Positions 1 to 9,101 of a stretch of 64,000 nucleotides of DNA are shown here, in pieces (within the stretch, counting starts at the first letter, position 1; each line of letters begins with the position of its first letter). Below the pieces are notes generated by a model. The model did not search any database and was not told the origin of the DNA. It saw only the letters and a program-made list of their open reading frames with translations. The position numbers and the translations under genes are program-made. The stretch comes from Roseomonas sp. (lineage in GTDB: Bacteria; Pseudomonadota; Alphaproteobacteria; Acetobacterales; Acetobacteraceae): NCBI GenBank assembly GCA_031180725.1, contig JAPSLO010000003.1, positions 124,001 through 188,000 of the forward strand. The letters run 5' to 3'.

Positions 1-352
1 GCCAGGGGTAGCGGCCGAGCGCCGCCAGCTCCCGCACTGTCATCCCCTGGGCCGGGGGCAAGGTCTGCGGCAGGAAGGCCACGTGGCGGGCGAAGTCGCG
101 CGGGCGCCAGGCGGGCAGGGGGCGACCGTCCAGGGTCAGGCGGCCCAGGGTCGGCGCCATCTGCCGCGCCAGCAGCCTCAGCAGGGTCGTCTTGCCCGAG
201 CCATTGGGGCCGATCAGCCCATGCACCTGCCCGGGCTGCAGCCGCAGGGAGAGGGGGTGCAGCAGGGCGCGGTCGCCGAGGCTGACCGCGACGCCCTCCA
301 GCGCCCAGCCGCCTTCGGGCTTCCGACCTGACATGTGGTGAGTCTCGGGCAT
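1..352 (-). CDS. fhuC: Iron-siderophore (ferrichrome-type) ABC transporter ATP-binding protein, N-terminal part
   Basis: Only the first ~117 codons are in the window; the gene runs off the left edge. The translation shows a Walker A motif (GPNGSGKTTLLRLL) near residue 48 and then LPQTLPPAQGMTVRELAALG, a close match to the Q-loop region of FhuC/FepC-type ATPases that energise uptake of ferric siderophores across the inner membrane. The start at 352 has AGGG upstream and gives a leader of similar length to E. coli FhuC; an in-frame ATG at 334 is the alternative. A Fur-like inverted repeat lies just upstream (373-387), which fits iron regulation. The family call is good; the exact siderophore cannot be told. 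Confidence 0.8.
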   Translation of the reverse strand, partial: MPETHHMSGRKPEGGWALEGVAVSLGDRALLHPLSLRLQPGQVHGLIGPNGSGKTTLLRLLARQMAPTLGRLTLDGRPLPAWRPRDFARHVAFLPQTLPPAQGMTVRELAALGRYPW

Positions 353-372
353 GGCCGCTGCCCTAGCTCAAA

Positions 373-387
373 TGCGAATGCCTCGCA
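373..387. promoter_or_regulatory. Candidate Fur-type iron-response operator
   Basis: The sequence TGCGAATGCCTCGCA is an inverted repeat, TGCGA-N5-TCGCA. It resembles Fur boxes of proteobacteria, which often carry TGCGAAT-type half sites. It lies between the divergent FhuC-like gene (start 352) and the ATPase gene (start 474). The site is read directly from the sequence; its function is inferred from the neighbouring siderophore gene. Confidence 0.4.
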
Positions 388-473
388 ATCGCACTGAGGT
401 GAGGCGAGCGCCGGCCCGGTCTTTTCGCCGGCGGCGCCGGCCGCTAGAGCGGCCCGGCGAGCAAGGAGGCCGG

Positions 474-1943
474 ATGACCGTCCGCATCGAGATCGGCAGC
501 ACCAACACCGGGGAGCCCGCCGCGCTCGACCTTGAGGAACTGCTGGCCACGCGCCTTCTGGTCCAGGGCAATTCCGGCTCCGGCAAGTCGCACCTGCTGC
601 GCCGGCTGCTGGAGCAATCCGCGGGCTGGGTGCAGCAGGCGGTGATCGACCCGGAGGGAGACTTTGTCACCCTGGGCGACCGCTACGGCCACCTGGTGCT
701 GGATGCCGCCGAATCGGGCGTGGCCGGGCTGCGCAAGGCGGCGGAGGGGGTGCGGCATCACCGGGTCTCGGTGGTGCTGAACCTGGAGAACCTGGACGTG
801 GACAGCCAGCTTCGCCACGCCGCCGCCTTCCTCGACGGGCTGTTCACCGTGGAGCGCGACCACTGGGCGCCGATGCTGGTGGTGGTGGATGAGGCGCAGC
901 TCTTCGCCCCGGCCATGGGTAGCGATGTCTCGGACGAGGCGCGGCGGGTCTCGCTGGCGGCGATGACGGACCTGATGTGCCGCGGCCGCAAGCGCGGGCT
1001 GGCGGGGATCGTCGCCACGCAGCGCCTGGCCAAGCTGGCGAAGAACGTGGCGGCCGAGGCTTCCAACTTCCTGATGGGCCGCACCTTCCTGGATATCGAC
1101 ATGGCCCGCGCCGCCGACCTGTTGGGGATGGAGCGCCGCCAGGCGGAGATGTTCCGTGACCTGGCGCGGGGGCATTTCGTGGCGCTCGGCCCGGCCATGT
1201 CCCGCCGCCCGCTGCCGGTGCGAATTGGCCCGGTGGAGACCGGCAGCCGCGGTGGCGGGCCGAAGCTGGTGCCGCCGCCCGAGACGCCATCCGAGGAAGC
1301 GCGCGCCGAGATCCTGAAGGCCGCCTCGGCGCCGGAGCCCCGCTACACGCCGCCGCCCCGCCGTCCTTCCGCCCCACCGCCCGACATCGCCGCGCAGCTT
1401 GCCGCCGCGCGTCCGGTGGCCGTGCAGGCGGCGGCGGAAAGCGCACCCACGCCGGAGCAGGAAGCGGAACTGGCCGCCATCCTCCGCGCCCTGCTGGCCG
1501 AGCCCGAGGCAGCCTTCCGCCAGCCCGCGGTGCTGCACCAGGATTTCCTGGTCCGCTGCAAGATCGCGCGCGTCGGCGCGCGGCTGCCGGACGTGCCGGC
1601 GTTCCGCCGGATGCTGGCGCTGGCCCGCGCCGGCGTGGATGAGGCCGAGCTGCGCGAGGACCCGGATTGGCCCGCCGTCGCCGCGCAGGCGGCGCTGCTG
1701 CCGGAGGATACGCAAGGTGTCTATCTGCTGATTGCCCGCGCCGCGCTGCGCGGCGAGCCCTGTCCGGGCGACGCGGCGCTGGCGCGCGCCTATGGGAGCC
1801 GGTCGGAAGGCCGCGCGCGGCGGCTGCTGGACTGGCTGGAAGGGCAGGGGGCCATCGTCGTGCGCGCCCTGCCCGGCGGGCGGCGCAGCGCGGCGCTGAC
1901 CGGATCGGGGCGGGAGACGGCGCCGGGCGATCCGGCCGCCTAG
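474..1943 (+). CDS. HerA/DUF87-type P-loop ATPase
   Basis: The protein has 489 aa. Walker A (GNSGSGKSHLL) is at residues 32-42 and Walker B (MLVVVDEAQLF) near residue 140, followed by an arginine-rich segment and a sensor-like ATQRLAKL. This is the layout of HerA/FtsK-like DUF87 ATPases, which pump or remodel DNA or act with nucleases. After about residue 260 a Pro/Ala-rich linker leads to a C-terminal region that may bind DNA (a winged-helix-like tail is guessed, not shown). The start at 474 is preceded by AAGGAGG; longer in-frame starts lack this. No NurA-like nuclease is adjacent, so the role is unknown. Confidence 0.75.
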   Translation: MTVRIEIGSTNTGEPAALDLEELLATRLLVQGNSGSGKSHLLRRLLEQSAGWVQQAVIDPEGDFVTLGDRYGHLVLDAAESGVAGLRKAAEGVRHHRVSVVLNLENLDVDSQLRHAAAFLDGLFTVERDHWAPMLVVVDEAQLFAPAMGSDVSDEARRVSLAAMTDLMCRGRKRGLAGIVATQRLAKLAKNVAAEASNFLMGRTFLDIDMARAADLLGMERRQAEMFRDLARGHFVALGPAMSRRPLPVRIGPVETGSRGGGPKLVPPPETPSEEARAEILKAASAPEPRYTPPPRRPSAPPPDIAAQLAAARPVAVQAAAESAPTPEQEAELAAILRALLAEPEAAFRQPAVLHQDFLVRCKIARVGARLPDVPAFRRMLALARAGVDEAELREDPDWPAVAAQAALLPEDTQGVYLLIARAALRGEPCPGDAALARAYGSRSEGRARRLLDWLEGQGAIVVRALPGGRRSAALTGSGRETAPGDPAA

Positions 1944-1944
1944 A

Positions 1945-3054
1945 TCAGCGCGCCCAGGGGTTCGCCTGGCGCGGCGCGCGGGCGCGCGCGCTTTCCACCA
2001 GCAGCATCTCGCCCAGATTCTCCTGCGTCAGAAGGCCCAGCAGCCGCCCGGCGCCATCCAGCACGCCCACCGGACCGCTGGATTGCTGCATGGCTATCAT
2101 CGCCTGTTCCAGCGGCGCGCGGTGCGGCACCGTCGCTACCTCCCGCTGCATCGCTTCCAGCACCGGGCTGCCCGGCCCGGCCGCCTGCAGCGCGCGGATC
2201 ATGTCGGACCGCGTCAGGACGCCGCGCAGCCGCCCGCCGCCATCCACCACCGGGAAATCGGTCTGCGAGGTGCGCAGCAGTTTCTCCACCGCATCGCCGA
2301 TGCTCGCCGTGACATCCAGCGTCTCGAAGCGGGTGATGGCGGCATCCGCCGCGATCATGCCGCGGGAGAGTTCGCGCATCTGTACCGCCTGGCTCTCCGC
2401 GCCCGCGCCCAGCCAGACGAAAAGCGCCACGAAGACCAGCAGCGGCGCGCCGCTGAGCAGGCCCCAGAGCCCGAGACCGAAGGCCACCACCTGGCCGACC
2501 TGGGCGGCGATCTCCGTCGCGCGGCGATGCCCCAGCCGGTAGCCGAGCAGCGCGCGCAGCACGCGCCCGCCATCCATCGGGAAGGCCGGGATCAGGTTGA
2601 ACACCACCAGCGTGACGTTCACCCAGAACAGCCGCGCCAGCAGGGCGTGGTTCGCATCCTGCGGGTTCACCGCCGCTTCCGGCGCCGGCATGCCGCCAAG
2701 CGCGAGGAACAGCAGGACGGCAATCACCACATTTACCGCGGGGCCGGCGAGCGCCACCACCAGTTCCTCGGAAGGCTTCTCCGGGATGCGCTCCAGTCGC
2801 GCGACGCCGCCGATCGGCAGCAGGGTGATGTCGGGGGTTGCGATGCCGTAGCGCCGCGCGGCCAGCACATGGCCGAATTCATGCAGCAGCACGCAGGCGA
2901 AGATCAGGCAGATGAAAACCACGCCGGCGATTGCCGCCTGGCTGCCGCCCTGCGCGCCATGCGCCAGCCCGATCCAGGCCAGGAAGAGCAGGAAGGTCAG
3001 GTGGATGCGAATTTCGGTCCCCAGCACGCGGCCGAGGGGGATGGACCAGCTCAT
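1945..3054 (-). CDS. Site-2 protease family (M50) membrane metalloprotease with CBS domain pair
   Basis: The 369-aa protein begins with hydrophobic segments and has the zinc motif HEFGH at residues 58-62 within a membrane helix. The third ligand region NLIPAFPMDGGRV follows, with Asp161. Further membrane helices run to about residue 215. The C-terminus (about 243-355) has two CBS repeats, which in this family bind adenine nucleotides and may gate the protease. It resembles the SpoIVFB/Rv2625c-like rhomboid-independent S2P group. The stop lies 1 base after the convergent ATPase stop. The substrate is not predictable. Confidence 0.88.
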   Translation of the reverse strand: MSWSIPLGRVLGTEIRIHLTFLLFLAWIGLAHGAQGGSQAAIAGVVFICLIFACVLLHEFGHVLAARRYGIATPDITLLPIGGVARLERIPEKPSEELVVALAGPAVNVVIAVLLFLALGGMPAPEAAVNPQDANHALLARLFWVNVTLVVFNLIPAFPMDGGRVLRALLGYRLGHRRATEIAAQVGQVVAFGLGLWGLLSGAPLLVFVALFVWLGAGAESQAVQMRELSRGMIAADAAITRFETLDVTASIGDAVEKLLRTSQTDFPVVDGGGRLRGVLTRSDMIRALQAAGPGSPVLEAMQREVATVPHRAPLEQAMIAMQQSSGPVGVLDGAGRLLGLLTQENLGEMLLVESARARAPRQANPWAR

Positions 3055-3102
3055 GCGCGATGCCTTCTTCTGCCCTGAACGTGTACGCGCGCGGTGCGGC
3101 CT

Positions 3103-3717
3103 TCACCCCTGGTCGGGCTGGCCCATGCCCTGGCGGCGACCCCACGGCTCCTGCGGGGATACCAGCTGGTGCGCAGGCTGCGGCGTGGGTTGCAGGCGCG
3201 AGACCTCATAGCCCTGCATCGCCGCGATGCCCACCGCTTCGGCATAGTCGCCCGCCGAGAGGAAGGGCGTGCGCGACAGGATCCAGAGCGACTGGCGATC
3301 CGGCGAGCCCACCACCGCCCAGCGATAGCGGGGATCCAGTCCGATCACCCAGTAGTCGCCCCGGAAAGGCCAGAAGAAGGTGACGCTGAGCTTCGCGTTG
3401 TTGCTGCCTTCCACCACCTCGGCGCGGCCCGTGGCCACCACTTCCCGGTTGCCGTCGGCGGCATCCAGGCAGCGATTGGTGATGCCGATCCGGCCTTCCT
3501 GCTCCAGCGCATAGGTCGCGGTCGTCGCCACGCACCGCCGGCCGCGGCTGTCCTGGAAGCTATTGGGCAGCCGCGCCACCTCGAACCAGGTGCCGAGGTA
3601 GCGTTGCAGGTCCAGCGCCGCCACGGTCTGCGGCGGCGGCTGGTCAGGGGTGGTGCCGCAGGCCGCCAGGGCCAACAACAGGCCAAGTGGCAGGTGGATC
3701 AGGCAGCGCGGGATCAT
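3103..3717 (-). CDS. blc: Outer-membrane lipocalin lipoprotein (Blc-like)
   Basis: The 204-aa protein has a lipoprotein signal ending in the lipobox LAAC (Cys20). The lipocalin signature GTWFEVARLPNSFQ follows near residue 45. Blc-type bacterial lipocalins are outer-membrane lipoproteins that bind lipids such as lysophospholipids. The downstream motifs NNAKLSVTFFWPF and YWVIGLDPRYRWAVVG match the Blc core. An earlier in-frame ATG at 3732 exists, but the start at 3717 has GGGGG upstream and gives a normal signal peptide. The 5' end overlaps the stop of the deacetylase gene at 3714, so the two may be cotranscribed. The extra ~30-residue polar C-terminus is not typical. Confidence 0.85.
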   Translation of the reverse strand: MIPRCLIHLPLGLLLALAACGTTPDQPPPQTVAALDLQRYLGTWFEVARLPNSFQDSRGRRCVATTATYALEQEGRIGITNRCLDAADGNREVVATGRAEVVEGSNNAKLSVTFFWPFRGDYWVIGLDPRYRWAVVGSPDRQSLWILSRTPFLSAGDYAEAVGIAAMQGYEVSRLQPTPQPAHQLVSPQEPWGRRQGMGQPDQG

Positions 3718-4625
3718 GCCCCCGCAACGCATCGAGAGCCGGGAACGATCCCGGGTGGCAGGCTGGCCACATGGTCGAACACCGCGCCGGCCGTGGCGAT
3801 CCAGATGGCGTCCCGCTGCCGCGCGATGGCGGCCAGGGCGCGGCGCAGATGGCGCAGCCGATGTGGCTGGCCGATGATGTAGGGATGCAGCGCGATGCCC
3901 ATCACCTGGGGCAGGCCGTCCGCTGTCTGGCGCAGGCGTTCCTCGAAATCGTCGGTGATCATGCGCGCGAAGGCATCCCCGCCATCCTTGCGCGCCACTA
4001 CGGCGGGGATGTCATTCACTTCCTGCGGGTAGGGGACTGCCAGAAGGGGGCCGCGGCGCGTGCGCATCCATACCGGCGCATCATCCGCGCACCAGTTGAG
4101 CGTGTAGCGGTAGCCGACCCCGGCCAGCAGGTCCGGCGTCGCATGGCTTTCGGCGATCCAGGGCGAAAGCCAGCCGCGGGGCGCCGTGCCCTCATGCCGG
4201 GTGATGGCTGCCGTGGCTTCGGCGATCAGCCTCGCCTCCGCCTCCTCGGACAAGATGGACTGGCGTTCGGAATTGGTGCGGCCGTGGCCGGCAATCTCAT
4301 CGCCGCGGGCGCGGTGGGCTGCCACCAGGTCCGGTGCGTAATCGTACATCGCACTGTTCAGCAGCACGGTGCAGGGCAGGGCGAGTTCCTCCAGCAGCTC
4401 CAGCAGGCGCCAGGCGCCCACCCGGTTACCGTAGTCGCGCCAGGCGAAATTCAGCACATCCGGCTGCGGCCCTCCCGGGGCAAGTTCCGCGCCCAGGCCC
4501 TCGCCGAAGGCGAAATGCTCCAGGTTCACGCCCAGATAGACCGCCAGCTTCGCCCCGTTCGGCCAGGCATAGGGCCTGCGGCCACGCCAGGCCGTGTAGT
4601 CGTAGCGTCCATGGGTGGGCAACAT
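3714..4625 (-). CDS. Polysaccharide deacetylase / allantoinase-like (PuuE-type) hydrolase
   Basis: The 303-aa cytoplasmic protein belongs to the NodB-fold deacetylases close to PuuE, the cofactor-free allantoinase group. Visible landmarks are GVNLEHFAFG, a DEIAGHGRTNSERQ segment carrying the GH pair, RGWLSPWIAES and LHPYIIGQPHRLR near the C-terminus. There is no signal peptide, which favours a small-molecule amide over cell-wall glycan as substrate. The start at 4625 follows AGGAG at a good distance; the ATG at 4655 has no clear ribosome site. No ureide pathway genes are nearby, so the true substrate is open. Confidence 0.8.
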   Translation of the reverse strand: MLPTHGRYDYTAWRGRRPYAWPNGAKLAVYLGVNLEHFAFGEGLGAELAPGGPQPDVLNFAWRDYGNRVGAWRLLELLEELALPCTVLLNSAMYDYAPDLVAAHRARGDEIAGHGRTNSERQSILSEEAEARLIAEATAAITRHEGTAPRGWLSPWIAESHATPDLLAGVGYRYTLNWCADDAPVWMRTRRGPLLAVPYPQEVNDIPAVVARKDGGDAFARMITDDFEERLRQTADGLPQVMGIALHPYIIGQPHRLRHLRRALAAIARQRDAIWIATAGAVFDHVASLPPGIVPGSRCVAGA

Positions 4626-4730
4626 CGCGGCTCCTGCGACGGCGGTTCGTTCCATCGAGTTAGCGGATGCAGCAAAGGTCGCAAGCAGGGAGATGACCTC
4701 CGGCCCTGGCTGACGTAAGTTCCGCCCGCC

Positions 4731-6413
4731 ATGTCACGGCAGATGAGCGAGACCGACCGCGCCGCCCGGGCGCTGCTGGGCGAGGAGGCGCGGCGGGCCC
4801 GCACCCGCCTCGCCCTGCCGTTTGCGCTGGGCGTCGCCCAGGTCACGGCCGGCATCGCCCAGGCCATGCTGATCGCCCGCCTGATTGCCACGTTGCTGGG
4901 CTTCGGGGAGGCCGGCTGGGCCGAGCTGGCCGCCGCTGCTGCCCTGGCCGCGCTCTCGGCCGGGCTTGGGGTGGCACAGGAACGCGCCCTGACCGCCGCC
5001 GGAGAGGCCGCCAAGGCTAGGCTCCGGCAGGCCGCCTTCAGCCGCCTTCTGGCCGCCGGCCCGGCGGATGAGCGCCCGGTGGGCGAGCGCGCCGCGCTGG
5101 TGGTGGACCGCATCGAGGCGATGGAAGGCTACCTGACCCGCTGGCTGCCCGCCGCGTCCCTGGCCGTGGCCGGACCCGCCCTGGTGGCGCTGGCCGCGGG
5201 CCTCGCGGATCCCACCAGCGGCGCCATCCTGGCGGTCGCCGGCCTGCTTGTGCCTGTCGCCATGGCGGTGACGGGCCTGGGCGCCGCCCAGGCCAGCCGC
5301 CGCCAGTTCGAGGCGCTGGGCCGGCTCTCCGGCCGCTTCCTGGACCGCATGCGCGGCCTGCCCACCCTGGTGCTGTTCCGTCGCCAGGACGCCGAGGCCG
5401 CCGCGCTGTCCACCGCGGCCACGGAGCTGCGCCGGCGCACCATGCGGGTGCTGCGCGTCGCCTTCCTCTCCTCCGCCGCCATGGAGGTGCTGGCGGCCGG
5501 CGCCATCGCCTGCCTGGCCATCCGCCACGGCTATGTGCTGGGCGCAGCGCATCCCGATCCGGTGGCGGCGATCTTCGTGCTGCTGCTGGTGCCGGCCTTC
5601 TTCGCGCCGCTGCGCGCCTTCTCCATGGCCTATCACGAAAGGCTCTCGGCGAGTGGCGCCGCGGCGGAGCTCGCGCCTCTGCTGAGCGCGCCGGAGGCCG
5701 AGCCCGGCCTGGTGCTGGAGGAGATGCCCCGCCGGCTGGTGGTCACCTTCACCGATGTCCGGCTGAGCTACGACCCCACCCGACCGCCAGCGCTGGACGG
5801 GCTTTCCTTCCGCGTCCTGCCGGGGGAGACGCTGGTGCTGACCGGCCCCTCCGGCGCCGGCAAGTCCTCCGTGCTGCGGCTGCTGATGGGCTTCCGGAAG
5901 CCGGATGCCGGGCGCATCGCACTGAACGGGCAGGATGCGACGCTGCTGAAGCCATCCGAACTGCGCAAGCTCTGCGCCTATGTCGGCCAGCGCGCGCATC
6001 TGTTCCGTGGCACGCTGCGCGAGAACATCCGCCTGGCCCGCCCCGGGGCGACGGATGCCGAGGTCGAAGCGGCCGCCGAGGCCGCGCAGGTGATGGCCTT
6101 CGCGCGCGGCCTCTCCCAGGGGCTGGATACGCTGGTGGGGGAGGGCGGCTTCGGCCTGTCCGGCGGCCAGGCGCAGCGCGTCGCGGTGGCCCGCGCCTTC
6201 CTGCGCGACGCGCCGCTGGTGCTGCTGGATGAGCCGACGGCGCATCTCGACCCGGGAACGGAGGCCGAGGTGTTGGACAGCCTGCGCCGCCTCTGCGCCG
6301 GGCGCACCGCGATTGTCGCCACCCATTCCCGCGCCGCCCAGCGCGCGCTGGGCCGGGTGCTGGAGATCGATGGCGGCCGCGCCCAAGGCGCCCGGCTGGC
6401 GGCGGGGGACTAG
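4731..6413 (+). CDS. cydD: Thiol reductant ABC exporter, subunit CydD
   Basis: CydDC is a heterodimeric ABC exporter that moves glutathione/cysteine to the periplasm and is needed for assembly of cytochrome bd and c-type cytochromes. This 560-aa half has six membrane helices in residues ~20-310. The nucleotide domain has Walker A GPSGAGKSS near 371, signature LSGGQ near 476 and Walker B with DEPTAHLD near 499. The product lies 6 bases before cydC, as expected for a two-gene operon. An alternative in-frame ATG lies 12 bases downstream. Confidence 0.92.
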   Translation: MSRQMSETDRAARALLGEEARRARTRLALPFALGVAQVTAGIAQAMLIARLIATLLGFGEAGWAELAAAAALAALSAGLGVAQERALTAAGEAAKARLRQAAFSRLLAAGPADERPVGERAALVVDRIEAMEGYLTRWLPAASLAVAGPALVALAAGLADPTSGAILAVAGLLVPVAMAVTGLGAAQASRRQFEALGRLSGRFLDRMRGLPTLVLFRRQDAEAAALSTAATELRRRTMRVLRVAFLSSAAMEVLAAGAIACLAIRHGYVLGAAHPDPVAAIFVLLLVPAFFAPLRAFSMAYHERLSASGAAAELAPLLSAPEAEPGLVLEEMPRRLVVTFTDVRLSYDPTRPPALDGLSFRVLPGETLVLTGPSGAGKSSVLRLLMGFRKPDAGRIALNGQDATLLKPSELRKLCAYVGQRAHLFRGTLRENIRLARPGATDAEVEAAAEAAQVMAFARGLSQGLDTLVGEGGFGLSGGQAQRVAVARAFLRDAPLVLLDEPTAHLDPGTEAEVLDSLRRLCAGRTAIVATHSRAAQRALGRVLEIDGGRAQGARLAAGD

Positions 6414-6419
6414 ATCTAG

Positions 6420-8072
6420 ATGCGGGCCGATCTGCTGCGCCTGTTCGGGCTGTGGCGCGACCGTCGGGGCTGGCTGGCGGCGGGCGCCGTGGTGGCCACG
6501 CTCTCGGCGCTGGCGGGCATCGCGCTGCTGACGCTCGCCGGGCGCGCCGTGGCCGATGGCGTGGCGCCGGCCGCGATCTTTGCCGGCGGCGCGGCGGCCT
6601 TCCTCTGGCTGCGGCCGGTCGCGGTGCTGCGGCCAGTCCTGCGCTACCTGGACCGGCTGGTGAGCCACGCGGCCACCTTCCGCGCGCTGGCCGATACCCG
6701 CGTCTGGTTCTTCCGCCGCCTGGCGGAGCGCCTGCCGGCCGGCGTCGGCTTCCGCCGCACCGGCGACCTGCTGGGGCGGCTGGTCTCGGACATCGATGCG
6801 CTGGACCGGGTCTATCTGGGCGCGCTGCTGCCCGCGGTGGCGGCGCTGTCGGTGGTGGTGGCGGTGGCGCTCGTGCTCGGCGCGATCTCCCCGCTGCTGG
6901 CGCTGATGGTGGCGGCCCCGCTGGCGCTGGCGCTGCTGCTGCCGCCGCTGCTCGCCCCCGGCGCCGCCGAGGCGGGGCGGCGGGTGGCCGCCGCGCAAGG
7001 ATCGCTGCGCGCCGCCGTGGTGGATCCGCTGACCGGCATCGAGGACACGCTGGCCTCGGGTGCCGAGGGCCTCGCCGCGCAGCGGGTGGCACAGGAAGGC
7101 AGCACGCTGGCACGGGCGCAGCGCCTGCTGGCACGCCGCGGCGCCTGGGGTGGGGCGGCAGGGTCCGTGCTGACCCAGGCCGCGATGCTGGGCGCCATTG
7201 CCTGGGGTTTGGCGGGTGGAGCCGAAGTGGCAGGCGTTGTGTTGGGCCTCTTTCTGGCCACCGCCGCGGCCGAGACACTGGGCCTGATGCCGCGCGCCGG
7301 CGCCGCCCTGGCCGCGGCCGGCGCCAGCGCCCGACGGCTTTTCGAGGCGGCCGACGCCATCCCCCCCGTGACCGAGCCCGCAGCGCCGGCCGAGATGCCG
7401 AAGGGGTTCGCCATCCGGTTGGAGGATGTGCGCTTCGCCTGGTCACCTGACCGCCCGGCGGTCTTCGACGGACTGACGCTGGAGATTCCGGAAGGCGCTC
7501 GGCTGGCGCTGCTCGGCCCCTCCGGCGCCGGCAAGTCCAGCCTGGCCGCGCTGCTGCTGAAGCTGGCCGCGCCGCAGGGCGGGCGGATTCTGCTGGGAGA
7601 CGTGGATATCGCGACGCTGCCGGCCGACCGCCTCCGCGCCCGCATCGCCTGCCTGACTCAGGATGCGCGGCTGTTCGACGACAGCATCGAGGACAATCTG
7701 CGCATCGCGAAGCCGGATGCGGAGGAGGCCGCGCTGTGGCGCGCCCTGGATGCCGCTGGCATCGGTGAACTGGTGCGCACGCTGCCGGAGGGTCTGAAGA
7801 CCCGCTGCGGCGAGGCCGGGCTCCGCTTCTCCGGCGGCCAGGCGCGCCGCCTGGCCCTTGCCCGCGTGCTGCTGAGCGAGGCGCCGGTGCTGATCCTGGA
7901 CGAGCCGGCGGCCGGGCTGGACCCGGACACGGAACGCGCCTTCCTGGAGACGCTCGCCGAGGCGACGGCCGGGCGCAGCGTGATCCTCATCACCCACCGC
8001 CTGATCGGGGTGGAGCGCCCGACACGCATCCTGCGGCTGGCCGGCGGCCGCGCGCTGCCGGCGATGGGGTAA
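6420..8072 (+). CDS. cydC: Thiol reductant ABC exporter, subunit CydC
   Basis: This is the partner half-transporter of CydD, 550 aa. It has an N-terminal six-helix region (residues ~15-300), Walker A GPSGAGKSS near 365, signature FSGGQARR near 469 and DEPAAGLDP near 493. The order cydD-cydC with a 6-base gap is the usual arrangement. No cydAB oxidase genes are present in the window, so the partner oxidase must be elsewhere, or the exporter mainly serves cytochrome c maturation. The gene converges on the asparaginase gene with 18 bases between stops. Confidence 0.92.
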   Translation: MRADLLRLFGLWRDRRGWLAAGAVVATLSALAGIALLTLAGRAVADGVAPAAIFAGGAAAFLWLRPVAVLRPVLRYLDRLVSHAATFRALADTRVWFFRRLAERLPAGVGFRRTGDLLGRLVSDIDALDRVYLGALLPAVAALSVVVAVALVLGAISPLLALMVAAPLALALLLPPLLAPGAAEAGRRVAAAQGSLRAAVVDPLTGIEDTLASGAEGLAAQRVAQEGSTLARAQRLLARRGAWGGAAGSVLTQAAMLGAIAWGLAGGAEVAGVVLGLFLATAAAETLGLMPRAGAALAAAGASARRLFEAADAIPPVTEPAAPAEMPKGFAIRLEDVRFAWSPDRPAVFDGLTLEIPEGARLALLGPSGAGKSSLAALLLKLAAPQGGRILLGDVDIATLPADRLRARIACLTQDARLFDDSIEDNLRIAKPDAEEAALWRALDAAGIGELVRTLPEGLKTRCGEAGLRFSGGQARRLALARVLLSEAPVLILDEPAAGLDPDTERAFLETLAEATAGRSVILITHRLIGVERPTRILRLAGGRALPAMG

Positions 8073-8090
8073 GGGCCGGTTACGAGGGTC

Positions 8091-9101
8091 TCAGCCCGCG
8101 AAGCTGATCTCCACGCGCCCCACGCGCTGGCCGTTGCTGTCCGCGATCTCCGGCTCCACCTCGGCGACCAGCGCCTCCGCCTCGGCCGCCCGCAGTGCGC
8201 CGACCATGCCCAGGACGTGCGCCAGCACGCCGTGCTTCACGCGGGAGGCCGGGTCGCCATCGGCCACCTTGATGGCGATGCCCAGGCCCCGGTCGCGCAC
8301 CATCGCCAGCATGTAGCCCTCGGCGCCGCTCTTCAGCAGCACATTGCCGCGGGTGTGCCGCATGATGCGGGCCGCCGGGCTGTCCAGCGCCGAGAGGTGG
8401 TCGGGATGCGCCGCGATCGCTGCCAGGACACGCGCCGCAGCCGCGCGGCGCGCCGGAGTGGAACCGCGCGCCTGGCCCAGCCTCGCCGCGGCGCGCGCCA
8501 TGGCGGCGATGGGCAGCGCGATGGCGGGCAGGCCGCAGCCATCGCCGCCCGCCTGCAAGTCGCCCTCCGCCAGCCCGGCATATTCGGCTAGCACCTGCCG
8601 GTACAGCACCTGCGCCGGATGGTCCCACCGCGCATAGTCCAGCCCGGCGCCCAGATGCCTTGCCACGCTGAGGAAGCCGCAATGCTTGCCGGAGCAGTTG
8701 TGGAAGATCCGCCGCGGCCCGCCCCCTGCCCAGGCCGCCTTCTGGTCCGACAGGTCGCGTGGCAGGGCCGGGCCGCAGACCAGCGCGCGTTCTGTCAGTC
8801 CCATCCGGCCCAACCATTCCCCGACCAGCGCCACTTGGAAGGGCTGCGCGGCGTGCGAGGCACAGGCCAGCGCGACGTATTCCTCGCTCAGCCCCAGCGC
8901 ATCCGCCGCTCCGCTTTCCACCAGCCCCACCGCCTGGAAGGGTTTCAGCGCGGAACGCGGCGTCGGCGCCCAGTCCACATCGCCGAAGGCTTGCAGCAGC
9001 CGCCCCTCGGCATCGGCGACCGCGACCACACCGTGATGTAGGCTTTCCACCACCGGCCCGCGATGGATGCGGGCCAGTTCCACCAGGCCGGGCTGCGCCA
9101 T
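8091..9101 (-). CDS. Asparaginase family protein (type II-like, Rhizobium class)
   Basis: The 336-aa protein matches the asparaginase_II (PF06089-like) group related to the Rhizobium etli L-asparaginase. It carries the characteristic RSALKPFQAVGLVESGA, SHAAQPFQVA and HNCSGKHCGFL segments. These enzymes hydrolyse asparagine to aspartate and ammonia. The start codon ATG at 9101 overlaps by one base the stop (TGA) of the upstream serine-hydrolase gene, so the two are translationally coupled. No signal peptide is visible, so it should act in the cytoplasm. Confidence 0.88.
   Translation of the reverse strand: MAQPGLVELARIHRGPVVESLHHGVVAVADAEGRLLQAFGDVDWAPTPRSALKPFQAVGLVESGAADALGLSEEYVALACASHAAQPFQVALVGEWLGRMGLTERALVCGPALPRDLSDQKAAWAGGGPRRIFHNCSGKHCGFLSVARHLGAGLDYARWDHPAQVLYRQVLAEYAGLAEGDLQAGGDGCGLPAIALPIAAMARAAARLGQARGSTPARRAAAARVLAAIAAHPDHLSALDSPAARIMRHTRGNVLLKSGAEGYMLAMVRDRGLGIAIKVADGDPASRVKHGVLAHVLGMVGALRAAEAEALVAEVEPEIADSNGQRVGRVEISFAG

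Noticed and set aside
4734-6998. Long minus-strand open frame opposite cydDC
   Set aside because: It mirrors the coding frames of cydD/cydC, is rich in Gln/Arg/Pro and has no recognisable domain. It is a GC-rich shadow of the real genes.
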